Shown here: positions 33,422 through 44,984 of the stretch, piece by piece | Layout: each line of letters begins with the position of its first letter | Numbering within the stretch: position 1 is the stretch's first letter | Source of the DNA: Datisca glomerata | Taxonomy: Eukaryota > Streptophyta > Magnoliopsida > Cucurbitales > Datiscaceae | Assembly (NCBI GenBank): GCA_003255025.1 | Contig: QANY01002235.1 | Coordinates: forward strand, 650,260-714,259 | Length of the DNA stretch: 64,000 bases | Reading direction: 5' to 3' | Notes under the pieces: generated by a model | What the model saw: the letters and a program-made list of their open reading frames with translations, nothing else | The model's database searches: none | What the model was told of the DNA's origin: nothing | Program-made: the position numbers and the translations under genes

Positions 33422-35741
33422 CGCAACGTGCATTCGACGCGGAACGGCGAGTGAAAACTCATTTTTGACAAAAGAAATTTGGAGTCGCTACCAATCATTT
33501 TAAGGCCTGATTGGTCACCCAATTTTAAAATCAAATATTTTGGTCTGTGAAAATTTAAAGTTGGTTCGGGAATCATTTGCGTGTGGGGAAGGTATTAGCA
33601 CCCTACAACGCCCATTATGAAAAATGGTTACCAAATTTAATCAAATACTATCCAAATTATTATTTTTTAAATAATGTTATAGAAATTCAATCTTGAATGT
33701 CCCATATGAAACATTTTACATCATAAAAGTAAGAAAATAAATGGCCTTTAACGGGTTGTACAAAGACGATTAAAAATTATTTTTATTTTATCTTATTTAA
33801 ATCAAAGCGTTATTGGAGTTACTCTCGGTATCCTAAAAATAACTCCTCACCTCGATAATTCAAAAAATTTGGTATCCTAAAAATTATAAAGTCCGTCATC
33901 AGATTTTTTTTAGTGAAAACTAAATTAAGAAATTAACAAAATTTAAATCAAATTGTTATGGTTTTAATTTATGAGCGTCAATTCTGATGATAAAATAATA
34001 AAATAATAATCACATACAACCTTGACATATGACAATAATACATAAATAAATAAGAAGAGATAAAAACTATAAAGAAAAAGAAAGAATAATGGAAAGAAAT
34101 GTTAGAGATGACAAATATGTATGATAAATTAAAAAAAATAATATATAGAGTGAAAATAATGAAACAAGACGTGAAATAATTAAAATGATATATATAAAAA
34201 TAAATTAAAACAAACCAATAATATCTACTTAAAATATATATAAATAAACAAACGCACAAAAATAAAAATAAATAAAAATAAAATACAAACAAGAAAAAAC
34301 AAAAAAAAACTCAAAAAAATTAAAATACAAAAAAAACAAAAAAAAGTTATTTTTTTTCTTTTTTTTCTTTAAACATATATATGTATATATAATTATTTAG
34401 TAAACAAATTAATAATAAATATTTTACGTGTAAAATAAATTATTCTATGAAAAAATGTTTAATTCCATACATAATTGGCATGGTATGTTAGTTTTTTTTT
34501 ACGTAGTCTATTAATTAACATTTTTCATTTCTCCACTCAATGTTAATCAAATAGAAAAAGAATGATCATGGATGATAACTAATTTATACAAGTGTAACTA
34601 AACTTAGATAAATAATTTTTTTGGGATATAAATATAGCATTTTTTATTTTGGACTATTTAGTTCGCTAATTACCACTTTTTTTCTTCCTTCGTTACTAGG
34701 AATGATCATGGATGGTAATAGTTTAAACAAGTATCATTAAAAAAATCAATAAAACTTTCAAAATAAAATAATTTTTGTTTGGGATATAAATATACCATTT
34801 TTTTTATTTTAGACCACTTAGTTCACTAATTACAATTTTTTCTTTATTCCTTCATCGCTAGCAATGATCATGGATGGTAACTAGTTCAAACAAGTGTCAC
34901 AAAAATGATGGTCAAAAATTAAAAAGAAAAGAAGAGAAGAGAAGACTTGTAAGAACATAACAAAAAATCAAAGCTTAAATATTTGCATAATCTTGTATAG
35001 AAGTTTTACTCTCTATTTTATGTATTTTTATGTATGAGAAATTATCATAGGAGATCTTTTCATCAAATGTAGACTTTCAACCTATTAAAGGTTAATTCAC
35101 ATTGAGTTAATTTTACACATCTCAAAAGCTTTATCCTCATCCTCATTGATTGAGTTGATGATAAAAAAATCTCATTATTAAATTTGTGGATAAATAAATA
35201 ATACATGAAAATAAAACTTAAGATTAAGAGTAGGAGAAATGATAAAGAATGAGCAAACAAACTTATAAATGGAAAAGGAAACAAAGAAATATCAAATACA
35301 TGAGTATGAAGAAGAGGGATGATTAATAAGAGTGAACAAGATATATTGTAAGTTAAAATGCAAGAGATTTAAACTATCTTAATAAAAATAAAAAGAGAAG
35401 ATGGGAGATGAATAGAAATGAAAACTCTACTTCTTTCTCTTTTTCACTATTTTCTCAAGACCTCTCTTTCTCTTTCTAAAATCCCTTCTCTTTCTCACTC
35501 TCCAAATCTCTTCTTTCAAGTGAAGACCTCCTCTCTATTTATAGGTTAACTTAAGACTTCACTTTTTATTTTTAGTCCTTTTATTCCTTTTTTTATTTTT
35601 TAGTCATTGGATAAATCTTCTTATTTTTAGGCATTGAGCTATTTTTCAAATCATACACATAGTCTTAGACTAGTACATGAGCCTAAAATAATAAAATTTA
35701 TATTTTTAAAGTATTGGACCGGACAAAATACGACATCTACA
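33422..35741 (-). mobile_element. 5' LTR of the Ogre/Tat-type retrotransposon
   Basis: It starts (minus strand) TGTAGATGTCGTATTTTG at 35741 and ends at about 33422 (...CGTTGCG), length about 2.3 kb. The TATA box CTATAAATAG reads as CTATTTATAG at 35533-35542 and would drive transcription leftward into ORF1 and gag. The outer end at 35741 is followed by CACTA sequence. Flanking bases at the two outer ends (ACTTATGT on the left, ACTTTG on the right) are similar, but no exact 5-bp duplication is clear. Confidence 0.9.
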
Positions 35742-36849
35742 ACTTTGAACCTATATATATATGCATTTCCCTCCTCTTAATGAGCTAGGTTCCTCATGCA
35801 TCTGCTAGTGCTGTGGCATTCGGGATGGGATTATTTAATGGGAGAGGAAGTCTTGGTCAAGGTTTTCATCGAGCCTTTGCAGTAACTAGTGAAAATCGAG
35901 TATGTGACACATTGCTAAGACCTTTTTTACTCTTGCCGAAACGGGACTGTTTTGATTTTCTTTACAGAGTTTTAGACTTGCTTGGCCTCCAATTTCACTA
36001 AACCAAGTATATTTCATTTTTAAGGCCTTTTGATTTTGAAGTTGAATATAACCTGAAATATCAAGTACTTCTTTTTAAATGCTTGTAAGCATGTTTTGTA
36101 GCGATCATGGATACAAAAACCTTATGAAGATGTTGGGAAAATGAGACTGTTTTGATGTTCTGATAGTAGACTCTCATTATTACTTATAAATGGTCATTAA
36201 CTTGTCTTAATATGGCTAAACTATTAAACAGTTTAAGCTAAACCAATCTTCAACTTCTAACATGTAAACCACTGAAATTAGTTTTGAAGCCTTGTCGTTT
36301 TAAGGATGGGATTTTGAGAAGCATGAATGTACTCTGCCCTCAATAGATATGATCATATAGTTATCTCTATCTGGTCCATATGATATATGAATGACATATT
36401 CTTGATTCACAAATGTGACCTTAAAGAAATTATGTTATCGATCAGCAAAAAAAAAAGGGTTCATTTGTACCTGACAAAAGTTTAGACTGTATAGAGCTGT
36501 TGATTTATGATCATAATATAGTCGTGCTAAGGTCAAGGGAAGAAATGGAGTAAGCCTTAGAAAATGAAGTTTATAATTGCCTCACCTAAGGAATGAGAAA
36601 ATAGTAAAAAACTCCAAGGCTACATAGTCCGCATCACTAATTACACATACTAACAATGGATATCAGTGTCTATATTCTTTTTTATTTTTCATCGCAGGGG
36701 TTATTCATTTTTGTTTTTACCCTTGATTTTGCAAAAAATAGTTTTGATTTTCTTTTTTAAAGTAGTAGTGATTGTCTCCCTTTCTTTTCAGGCCAATTTA
36801 CAGGTTTCAAACCACCAGCAAAGTGTATTTTTACCGGCAGTCCTTCGAC
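35742..36849. other. Internal CACTA sequence without transposase
   Basis: A 62-codon plus-strand frame at 35813-36001 (GLFNGRGSLGQGFHRAF) is not recognised and has no supporting homology that I know. The rest is AT-rich. It may be captured sequence or noise. Confidence 0.35.
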
Positions 36850-36938
36850 GGTTGGCAAAACTGCCACAAAAAATCTTTACGTCGGTTGATTTGGCAGCGA
36901 TTTTATAACTGCCGCCATAGGTGGTTATTTATGCAGTG
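36850..36938 (-). repeat. CACTA right terminus with subterminal repeats
   Basis: On the minus strand it opens CACTGCATAA and contains GGCGGCAGTTATAAAATCGC and CCGACG words like the left end. It ends exactly before the TTC duplication at 36939. Confidence 0.75.
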
Positions 36939-37004
36939 TTCTAAGAAGTAATATAATCTAGAATAACCTGGCAATCCAAGGGTGAGGCAATCTAATAAAA
37001 TTAT

Positions 37005-37604
37005 TGTAAATGATTTTTTTGATATGAAAAACTCTATACGAACGAATGATAAAGAGAGTAATTTAGAGAGAGAATGAGAGAATAAAAATATCATGATTTA
37101 CATGGAAACCCCTTAAAGGGAAGAGGACCCACGGGAAGATTTTTTATATTCTCTTGTATTTCATGTAGGTATGTGTCTCCTATGTCGTTACATATGCCAC
37201 TTGTAAAAGATTTTTCCTCTACGTCAGAAGAATTTTGACAGCAATGAGAGAGAAAAGAGAAAAGAGAATGCACTTAGTAAAAATTTACTTGGATTGTCTT
37301 CTCTCCTTTTGTTTACATTAAACTTGTATTTATAGGCATTGAGAAAATCAACATTGCCACTTTCCCCCTACTTTTGGGAGGCATATGGCCACCTTTCCCC
37401 TACTGCTGGAGACATGGCCACTCTCTTTTTAGGATTACCCCCATGTCTTGTGTGCTTCTTTCAACTATTGTGATGACTATATTGCCTTATAACTATCAAT
37501 TTGATCATAATTTTATGAACTTTTCTACATTTCTGATCCTCTTATCTTTGGTGAAGTTTTCGGTCTAGATCTTGTCAAGTGTCATGTGAGATTTTAACTG
37601 CTCA
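37005..37604 (-). mobile_element. 3' LTR of the tandem-repeat LTR element
   Basis: Minus-strand start TGAGCAGTTAAAATCTCAC at 37604, end ...CATTTACA at 37005. It is colinear with 42458-43081 over 600 bp. A TATA box (TATAAATA) reads as TATTTATA at 37327-37334. A polypurine tract (AATGGGGGTCAA on the minus strand) adjoins at 37605-37616. Confidence 0.88.
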
Positions 37605-37859
37605 TTGACCCCCATTACACTCAACATAATTTTATTTGTTGAGGTGTAATGATTTGTCTTTTCTTGTTCTGACGTTACATCTATCCATTTCTGTTCTCAC
37701 GTGCTTCTTGAAGACATGTGACGTAGTTTTTAGGTAACTTTTCGACTGCTAGTGGTGATTTCTCATTTGTTTTGTTCTATTTACAAATGCTTTGCGGTTG
37801 TCAACTTTTTTTTCAGTTTGCCGCTGATGATTATTACTTCTCCTTCATTTTTTGTTTCC

Positions 37860-38180
37860 ATTCCTTTCACTACGGGTTCATTGAGAGAGATTTTATCATT
37901 TTCTTCTCTACGGGGTCATTGATAGAGTTTCTCCCATTTCTTCATTTTCTTTTCCCTCTCTCATATGTCAAGATATGTGAGAAGAAATTTTGTACAAGAG
38001 CAATAACATAATTATTTATTGAAATGAGTAAGGAATGAGTGTACCGTTTCATACTTTCATCGTAGGAGTTTGATGCCCCGCGTTCATTGGTAGGGTTTCT
38101 ACCGTTTTTTACTATGAACTCATTAGAGAGTTTCTCCCATTTTCTTCACTACGAGCTCATTAGTAGAGTCTCTCCCGTTT
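37860..38180 (-). repeat. Degenerate repeat with TCATTGATAGAG-TTTCTCCC words
   Basis: Four to five diverged units, roughly 50-65 bp, of the type 'ctacg.g.tcattgatagagtttctcccgttt.cttc' between 37875 and 38180. Confidence 0.65.
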
Positions 38181-38544
38181 CCTTAATTTTCTTTTTCCTT
38201 CCCTTGTTTTGTATTTTTCCTTTGTGTTTCTGCTTCAATCAATGAGAATCACTTTCCTTGTGCACTTATTCTTCTATTGAACTCCCTTTTTACTGTACTT
38301 CATTCTTTCTTCAAAGACTAACAAAATTTTAGAGATCAAAATTCGTTCACGTACCAACTTCAAGCTTTCAGCAGAATTCATTCTTAAACACTTAGGAAAT
38401 TTTTTGCTCCCATTTCTCTAGAAAATAACTATATCAGTAGTTGAATTTATTGTCAAACACTTCAAGTTCAAATTTCTTTTGTAACAGAATCTAGTCTTGT
38501 CACTTCGAATTTTGCTAGAGACCAAATATCTTTTTGGTTATGAA

Positions 38545-38800
38545 ATCCATTCCTGAGGACAAGACATTAATTTCCCTTAGATGTAAGAACTTATGAACTG
38601 CTCAAGGACTTAGGTTCAAATAAAGAACTATGACCCCACTTCATTTTGAGAGAAAGAACTTATGAACTGCTTCTTTCCAAGAACTTATGTTTAAATAAAG
38701 AACCATGACCCTATCTTCATTCTGAGAGAAGAACTTATAAACTGCATTCTCCCAAAGACTTAGGTCCAAATAAAAAACCATGGTCTCGTTTTACTTTTAG
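38545..38800 (-). repeat. Diverged repeat related to the 55-bp array
   Basis: About three units of 80-100 bp with 'gaacttatgaactgc', 'aaga.ctta.gt.caaataaagaaccatgac' words at about 38588, 38650 and 38722. The 'acttatgaa' core is shared with the 55-bp array at 39329. Confidence 0.65.
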
Positions 38801-39328
38801 AAAACTCGTGCCCCCGTTTCCTTCAAGTTAACCGCTTTCGTAGACTTTATCTTTTACTTGTTTTGTTCAAAGCTTTGTGACTTGCTGTTCACAAGGACTT
38901 TGGCAAAAGGAACCTGTTTATTTCCTACTTTTTTAGATAAATAGTTTTTCCTGAACATTAATGAGATGATCTTTTCCATTTCCTAATACTTTGCTGGACT
39001 TGTGGTTTCTTTTATTTTCTCTCTTTTCGAGCTTGTAATTTTCTTATCTTTATTTTTCCTTTCCTAAACACTTAGTAAAAATTTTGCACACACTTTTCTT
39101 TTTGGGCTGCCCGCTTGCTTATTCTTGCCAGTTTCTAAGTTTGTCTAGAAGATAAGAACAAAATTCACTTTGTTGGACTTATAGCAGTTTAAATCGGGCC
39201 CGTATTTGCTTACTTCTTTTTCTAACCGTATGCTTTCACAAAGTCTATATTTTTCATATTTGGTATGTTGACCTATTTCAAGTTTTTATTCTCCTTCTTT
39301 CATCCGTTCTAGAAGACATTTCTCATCC

Positions 39329-39962
39329 TTAGTTTCCTTTTGAGAGTAGGACTTATGAATCAACCCTCAGAAGGACTTACGTCTTTAGTTCTTTTTTAGA
39401 GTACTCATGTCCTTAGTTCTTTCTGAGAGTAGGACTTATAAATCGCTCATCTCAAAGACTCACGTCCTTAGCACTTTCTGAGTGTATGACTTATGAATCG
39501 CCCCTCGTAAGGACTTACGCCCTTAGTTCTTTCTGGGAGTAGGACTTATGAATCGCCCCTCCCAAATACTCACATCCTTAGTTCTTTCAGAGAGTAGGAC
39601 TTATGAATCACCCCTCCCAAGGACTCACGCCCTTAGTTCTTTTTTAGAGTATGACTTATGAATTGCCTCTCTCAAAGACTCACTTCCTTAGTTCCTTCTG
39701 AGACTATGACTTATGAATTATCTCTCTCAATAACTTATGCCCTTAGTTCATTCTGAGACTAAGACTTATGAATTGCCCCTCCTAAGGACTTACGCCCTTA
39801 GTTTCTTCTGAGAGTAAGACTTATGAAATGCCCCTCCCAATGACTTGCGCTCTTAGTTCCTTCTGAGAGTATGACTTATGAAATGTCTTTCTCAAGGACT
39901 TACGTCCTTAGTTCCTTCTAAGAGTAGAACTTATGAATTTCCCCTCTCAAGAACTCACGCCC
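39329..39962 (-). repeat. 55-bp tandem repeat, 12 copies
   Basis: Units of 55 bp start with TTAGTTCTTTCTGAGAGTAG and end with GACTCACGCCC. Eleven are full length and one (second) is shortened. Divergence between neighbours is about 10-20% by eye. Confidence 0.92.
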
Positions 39963-39999
39963 TATTTTCCGTTGTTGTTGAAGAAGAGAGAGTTGATAC

Positions 40000-41400
40000 C
40001 AAATATTTGTCTTGTAAGCAGTTTGCATGTTATCATGTCTTAAGTTTTGATCGAAAGCTCCAAATTGAATTCCATCAAATTCTTCAATAAGTTGATTTTC
40101 ATATACTTCCGATGATATATAATTCATCATGTATTTGGCTTCCAATTGATGCAATATAATTTGCAAAATTGTATGTTTGGCATAATCTGTCTTCCTGAAC
40201 AACCTTAATGAAAATTATTATAACTTTTGTTCAGGAGCTCCGAATCGATTCGTAACTTCTGATCGAAAGCTTCAAATTGGATTTCGTGAAATTCTTCAAT
40301 AAGTAGATTTTTGTATATTTCTGATGAAATAAGATTATCCATGTAGTTCGCTTCTAGAAAATACAGTTTAGTTTCCAAAATCGATCGTTCTGCATAATCT
40401 ACTTTCATGAGCAGCCTTAATAAAAATTGTTATAACTTTTGCTCAAGAGCTCCAAATTAAGTTATGCAAAATTATTTCAACTAGACATCCATATCTTTCT
40501 AATGATATATTATCTACTATGTAATACTTTCTAAATTGATACTGTCTAAAAATTAAATTTGAAAGGCGTTCATATGTTTACTTTTTTGAATAGCACCAAT
40601 GAAAACTACCATAACTTTTGATCAAGGAATTCAAACTGATCTCCATGAAGTAGATTTCCATATATTTCCGTTGATATGAGATTGGTAATGTGTTGGCCTC
40701 CAGTCAATACAATTTAATTTCTGAAATTATGGTTCTACATAACTTTTTTTTCTGAACAATTTTCATGAAAATTTTCATAACTTTTTCTCGGGAACTCCGA
40801 ATTGAGTTCTGCAAAAAATTTTAGAAGTATATATCCGTATATTTTCAATGACATATAGTTTTTAATATAATAATGTCTAAAACTAAGCATTTTAAATATT
40901 CAATTTGAAAGACATGAATAGCCTTACTTTTTTATCAACATGTAGAATAGTTACCGTAACTTTTGATCGAAAACTCCAAATTGAACTCCTTAAAATTCTT
41001 CAATAAGTAGACTTCCATATCCTTTCGATGAAATAATATTTTTCTGTGTAGTTAGCTTCCAATAAATACATTTTAATTTCTGAATTTGATCATTCTACAT
41101 AATCTACTTTCCTAGGCAGCCTTATTTAAAATTATCGTAACTTTTGTTTGGAACTCGAACTTGAGTTATGCAAGATCTTCAAAAAGTAGACATTCATACC
41201 TTTCTAAAAGTATATAATTTGTCATATAATACTATCTAAATTGGTACAGTTTAAAATTTTGATGTGAAAAGCATAAATATGTTTACTTTCGTGAACATAC
41301 CAATGAAAACTATCATAATTTTTTATCGAGAGCTCTGAATTGATTTCTGTAAAATTCTACAAAACATAGACTTCCATATCTTTTTGATGAAATAATATTT
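40000..41400 (-). repeat. ~180-bp tandem repeat, about 8 copies
   Basis: The landmark 'aaattcttcaataagtaga..tccatat.ttt.c.atgatata' recurs near 40078, 40287, 40468, 40645, 40815, 40990, 41170 and 41350, i.e. about every 175-210 bp. A second landmark, 'cttaatgaaaatta.tataacttttg.t', precedes each. Copies are strongly diverged and A/T-rich. Confidence 0.85.
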
Positions 41401-42030
41401 TATTCCAACATTTTCCATTTCCATTTTCATTTCCGTTCCCATTTTCATTTTTTCGTTCCTGTTTCCATACTCATAGTTGTTTCCATTTTCGTTGTCGTTC
41501 CCATAGTGGATGTCGTACCTGCTTTTCTGTATTTTGTTGTTGGACTCATAACCATTTTCATTTCCATTCCCATATTGGATTTCCTTCCCGTTTCTCATTT
41601 TTCATTGTCCAGACAATTCTATTTTCGTTGTCAAAACATTTCTTTCCCGTTGTCAAGACAATATCATTCCCGCCGTCAAGATAATTTTCATCATCCATCA
41701 AGATACTTCTGTTCCCGCTATCAAGGAAATTTCATTCCGGTTGTTAAGACATTTCTTTCCTGTTGTAAAGGCATTTCTTTCCTGTTGTCAAGACATTTAT
41801 TTTCTGTTGCCAATACATTTATTTTCCGTTGTCAAGACAATTCTGTTCCCTTTGTCAATGCATTTTTTCCCGTTGTAAAGATAATTTTGTTCTCGCCTTC
41901 TAGACAATTCTGTTCCCGTTGTCAAGATATTTATTTCCCATTGTTAAGACATATCTTTCTCGTTTTCAAGGCATTTGTTTCCCGTTGTCAAGATAACTCC
42001 GTTTTCATTGTCACGACATTTTCGTTCATC
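41400..42030 (-). repeat. Short-period repeat (about 25-30 bp), TTCCCGTTGTCAAGACA type
   Basis: From about 41600 to 42020, some fourteen imperfect copies of TTCCCGTTGTCAAGACATT occur. Before them (41405-41600) lies a TTCCATTTTCATTTCC-type degenerate array. A long plus-strand frame (41506-42102) arises only from this repeat. Confidence 0.85.
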
Positions 42031-42435
42031 AACCGTGAGAGAATTTCTCTTCTTTCTCTTTTTTGGCTTGAGAATAAGTTTAAATTCAAAATTTTAGCTT
42101 AAAACTTTATTTGATTTGAATTCAAAAATCAAAATATGATTTAGTATTTAAATCAAATTAGAATTTAGAACTCAAAACTTTATTTATCGTAAATCAAATA
42201 AATTTTCTTTTTTTTTCTTTTAGAAACTGATAATGATGTAAAAGAGATATAAGCCAATCAAATATGCAAGGAATGAGTGTACCATTTTTCGTTTCATTTC
42301 CAGTTTTGTACTTATTATTGTTTCCATATCTGCTTCCAACTCAGTGTCGGTTTTTCTTCCGCTTTCGTTATTGAGGGTGTGTCTGATTTGGTTTTTGGCA
42401 ATTTAGGAGGCATATCTCGAGTTTTTTTTCTCTCA

Positions 42436-42457
42436 GTTCTCAATGAAAGTACCAAAA
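42436..42457 (-). promoter_or_regulatory. Primer-binding region of the tandem-repeat LTR element
   Basis: Minus strand TTTTGGTACTTTCATTGAGA next to the 5' LTR. The same sequence (TTTTGGTGCTTTCATTAAGA) stands next to the LTR of the gypsy element at 57912. The matching tRNA is not assigned. Confidence 0.6.
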
Positions 42458-43081
42458 TATAAATGATTTTTTTGGTATGGAAAACCCTTTACAACGAGTA
42501 ATAAAAATAATAATTTAGAGAGAATCAGAGAATAATTATATCATGATTTACGTGAAAAATTCTTAAAAGGAAGAAAAATCACGGGAAGACTTTTGATATT
42601 CGCTTATATTTCATGTAAGTATATGTCTGCTATGTTGTTACATATGCCTCTTGTAAATGATTTTTCATCTGCGTAAGAAGAATTTTGACAGCAATGAGAG
42701 AGAAGAGCTAAAAGACAATGCACTTAGTAAAATTTTTCTAGGATTGTCTTCTCTCCTTTTGTTTACATTGAACTTGTATTTATAGAATTTGAGGAAATCA
42801 ACATGGCCACCTTCCCCCTACTTTTGGGAGGCATGACCACCATTCCCCTACTATTGGAGGCATGACCACCCTTCCCCTATTGTTGGAGGCATGGCCACTC
42901 TCTTCTTAGAATTGCCCCCCATGTCTTGTGTGCTTCATTCAACTACTATGTTGACTATATTTACTTATAACTTCCGATTTTATCACAATCGTCTGACCCT
43001 TCTACAATTCTGATCCTCTTATCTTTTATGGAATCTTCGATCTAGATCTTGCCACGTGTAATGTGAGATTTTGACTGATCA
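42458..43081 (-). mobile_element. 5' LTR of the tandem-repeat LTR element
   Basis: Minus-strand start TGATCAGTCAAAATCTCAC at 43081; the end near 42458 (CATTTATA) is mutated from TGTA. The TATA box reads as TATTTATA at 42777-42784. Outer flanks are ATTAT (37000-37004) and ATTAC (43082-43086), a target duplication with one change. An internal GGAGGCATG.CCAC word is amplified three times here against twice in the other LTR. Confidence 0.88.
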
Positions 43082-43500
43082 ATTACATTTGTACTCTTCC
43101 ACTTTTATGTATTGTTATTATAAAGAATAATGACATTATTTATACTTTTGGAATTTTTTTTATTAATACAATGCTATGATGACATTTGTAGTCAAATGAA
43201 ATTAATTTTATCATTCTTTAATCTAAGATTAGAGATTTTTATTAAATATTATTTTATCATTATTAATACATTGTAGTACATACATAATAATGGCATCCCT
43301 ACTCTCTATATATTACATTAGAAGAAGAAGAGCTAGTGAAGAAGAGCTCGGGCACACCCTTAATAGAAGAATATTCTTTAGTAACTGAATTTGTCATTTT
43401 GTGTAGTGACACTAAGGGCACCATTTTCTTAGCTTGATCTAGGTGTCAAGTTGCTGTTGTAGCATCTTTTACCAGCTGAGATGGATGGTTCAACCTGTCT
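43082..43500. other. AT-rich spacer
   Basis: No frame or repeat recognised. It may contain the outer part of the 3' LTR of the copia remnant that follows. Confidence 0.4.
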
Positions 43501-43599
43501 TGGTGAGGCAGTGAGCAAGTCAAGCTGATATGGCAGCTGACCTTGCATACTGACAGCATTGGTTGACTTGACATACTGAATAATATCCTCCTCAAGCTA

Positions 43600-44984
43600 A
43601 TATCCTCCTCAAGAAAAAATAGGAAGTTCCCACATTGAGCTTCTATTTAAAAAACAAAAACCTATCATTGGATATAGTCTTAGTGAATATATCAGTTGGT
43701 TGATCATTGGAGGTAACATAGAGAGCTTGCAAACCTTTAGACATGATTTAATCTCGAATGAAGTGCAGATCAATCTCAATATGCTTAGATCTAGCATGCA
43801 TAATAGGATTTAAGGTAAGAACAGCAACACATAAGCTATCACACTAGATAGTTGAAGGGGTGATGAGAGAAAAATGAAGCTCATGAAGCAAGAACCTGAT
43901 CCATATCAGTTCAGTAGCTGTGTTGGCAAGGGGCTTGTATGATCACTTTCAGTGCCAGACCTGGACACTACATTTTGCTTCTTGGAAGACCAAGAGATAA
44001 GGGAACCCCCAAGAAAGATTGTATAACCATCTGTGCTTCTTTTATCATCTAGATTTGTTGGCCCAATCAGTTTCAGAGAAGGCTTGTAAATGGAGACTTA
44101 CTGTTGGTTTGATGCAGGTATCCTCATTAATGGTGCTTTCAATGTACCTTAAGACTCTCTTTCATGCTTGCAGTGAGTATCTATACGCTTATGCATTAAT
44201 TTACTCAACCTCTTGACTAAGAAGAAGTGATCAAGCGTAGTGAGTGTGAGATATTGAAAAGCCACAATAGTGCTCTTGTACATTGTGATATCAGATATAA
44301 ACTCACCATCATTAAGAGAAAGCTTTAGAGAAGCACTCGCAGGACTAGTATTAGGCTAAACACCATCCATTTTGGTTTTGTACAGCAACTCACTAATGTA
44401 TGTAGATTAAGAGAGAGATAGAAAGCTTGTTCAGTTCTAATTATTTCAATCCCTAGAAAGAAGTGAATAGATCCATGATCCTTTAGAGCAAATCAAGAGT
44501 GTAGTTTTTGTATGAACTAAGTTATGAGATCCCTATCATTACCAGCAACAAGTATATCATCAACATAAATCAGAACGTAGATCAAACTAGAGTTTTTGGC
44601 CAGCATGAACAATAATGCATCAGACTTGGCATTGATAAAACCCCATTGCAAAATAGTAGATCTAAGCCTGTCAAACAACGCTCTTCGTGCCAGTTTGAGA
44701 GCATAAAAAACATTATTTAACCTGCAGACATGTGGGGTTTATACTGATCTTTATGGTTGTTCCATAAGCACAAATTTTGTGAGCATGTCATTTAAGAAGG
44801 CATTGTTTACATCAAGTTGTTGAATGGGCCAATTATAGGTGACATCAAGTGTAAGAACAATCATAATGGTGTTATGCTTGATGACAGGACTAAAGGTCTC
44901 GTTAAAGTTAATTTTAGGTGTCTGATGGAAGCCTTTTGCAACCAGTCTAGCTTTAAACCTCTGAACTATCCCATTTGCATTCAA
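43600..44984 (-). pseudogene. Copia reverse transcriptase and RNase H (minus strand)
   Basis: Frame 44984-44751 reads QRFKARLVAKGFHQTP, FNETFSPVIKHNTI, WPIQQLDVNNAFLN and ends MEQP. After shifts, IYVLIYVDDILVAGND follows, with an intact YVDD box at 44556-44567. Later blocks (RNase H with an IE.DLHF-like segment) reach 43640. A purine-rich GAGGAGGATATT occurs twice at 43583-43612, a possible polypurine tract. Confidence 0.85.

Larger units (their letters stand above)
21696..35741 (-). mobile_element. Ogre/Tat-type Ty3/gypsy retrotransposon, integrase-less, 14 kb
   Basis: Two LTRs, tRNA-Arg primer site, ORF1, gag, protease, RT and RNase H, 142-bp repeats and polypurine tract occur in the right order on the minus strand. 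Integrase is absent between RNase H and the 3' repeats. The element lies 569 bp inside the left end of a CACTA element. LTR divergence of roughly 6% over the part compared suggests insertion well in the past, with the integrase deletion before or after. Confidence 0.92.
21127..36938. mobile_element. CACTA (En/Spm) element, interrupted by an Ogre-type retrotransposon
   Basis: The left end reads CATTATAAGAAAAATG (21127), a diverged CACTACAAGAAAA end, with subterminal GCGACGG, GCGCCGG and AACCGCCGC words. The right end reads ...GCAGTG (36938), i.e. CACTGCATAA on the other strand, with CGTCGG and GCCGCC words. Both ends are flanked by TTC (21124-21126 and 36939-36941), the 3-bp target duplication typical of CACTA. 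Removing the retrotransposon at 21696-35741 leaves about 1.77 kb without a transposase, so this is a non-autonomous CACTA. Confidence 0.85.
37005..43081 (-). mobile_element. Non-autonomous (LARD-type) LTR element packed with tandem repeats
   Basis: Paired LTRs of about 600 and 624 bp, PBS region, polypurine tract and a near-perfect 5-bp duplication define it. No gag, protease, RT or integrase is present. The interior starts (minus strand, about 42412) with a short Met-initiated frame (MPPKLPKTKSDTPSI) of some 32 codons, possibly a gag start relic. The remaining 4.8 kb consists mostly of four tandem-repeat families. Confidence 0.85.

Noticed and set aside
21691..35747. Exact 5-bp target duplication of the Ogre-type element
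   Set aside because: Flanks are similar (ACTTATGT and ACTTTG), but no clean identical 5-mer adjoins both LTR ends, so I did not call it.
38545..42030. CRISPR-like reading of the repeat arrays
   Set aside because: Repeats are adjoining and diverged, without unique spacers, and the genome is a plant.
41506..42102. 198-codon plus-strand frame
   Set aside because: It translates the TTCCCGTTGTCAAGACA-type repeat; the period keeps it open. No protein signature.
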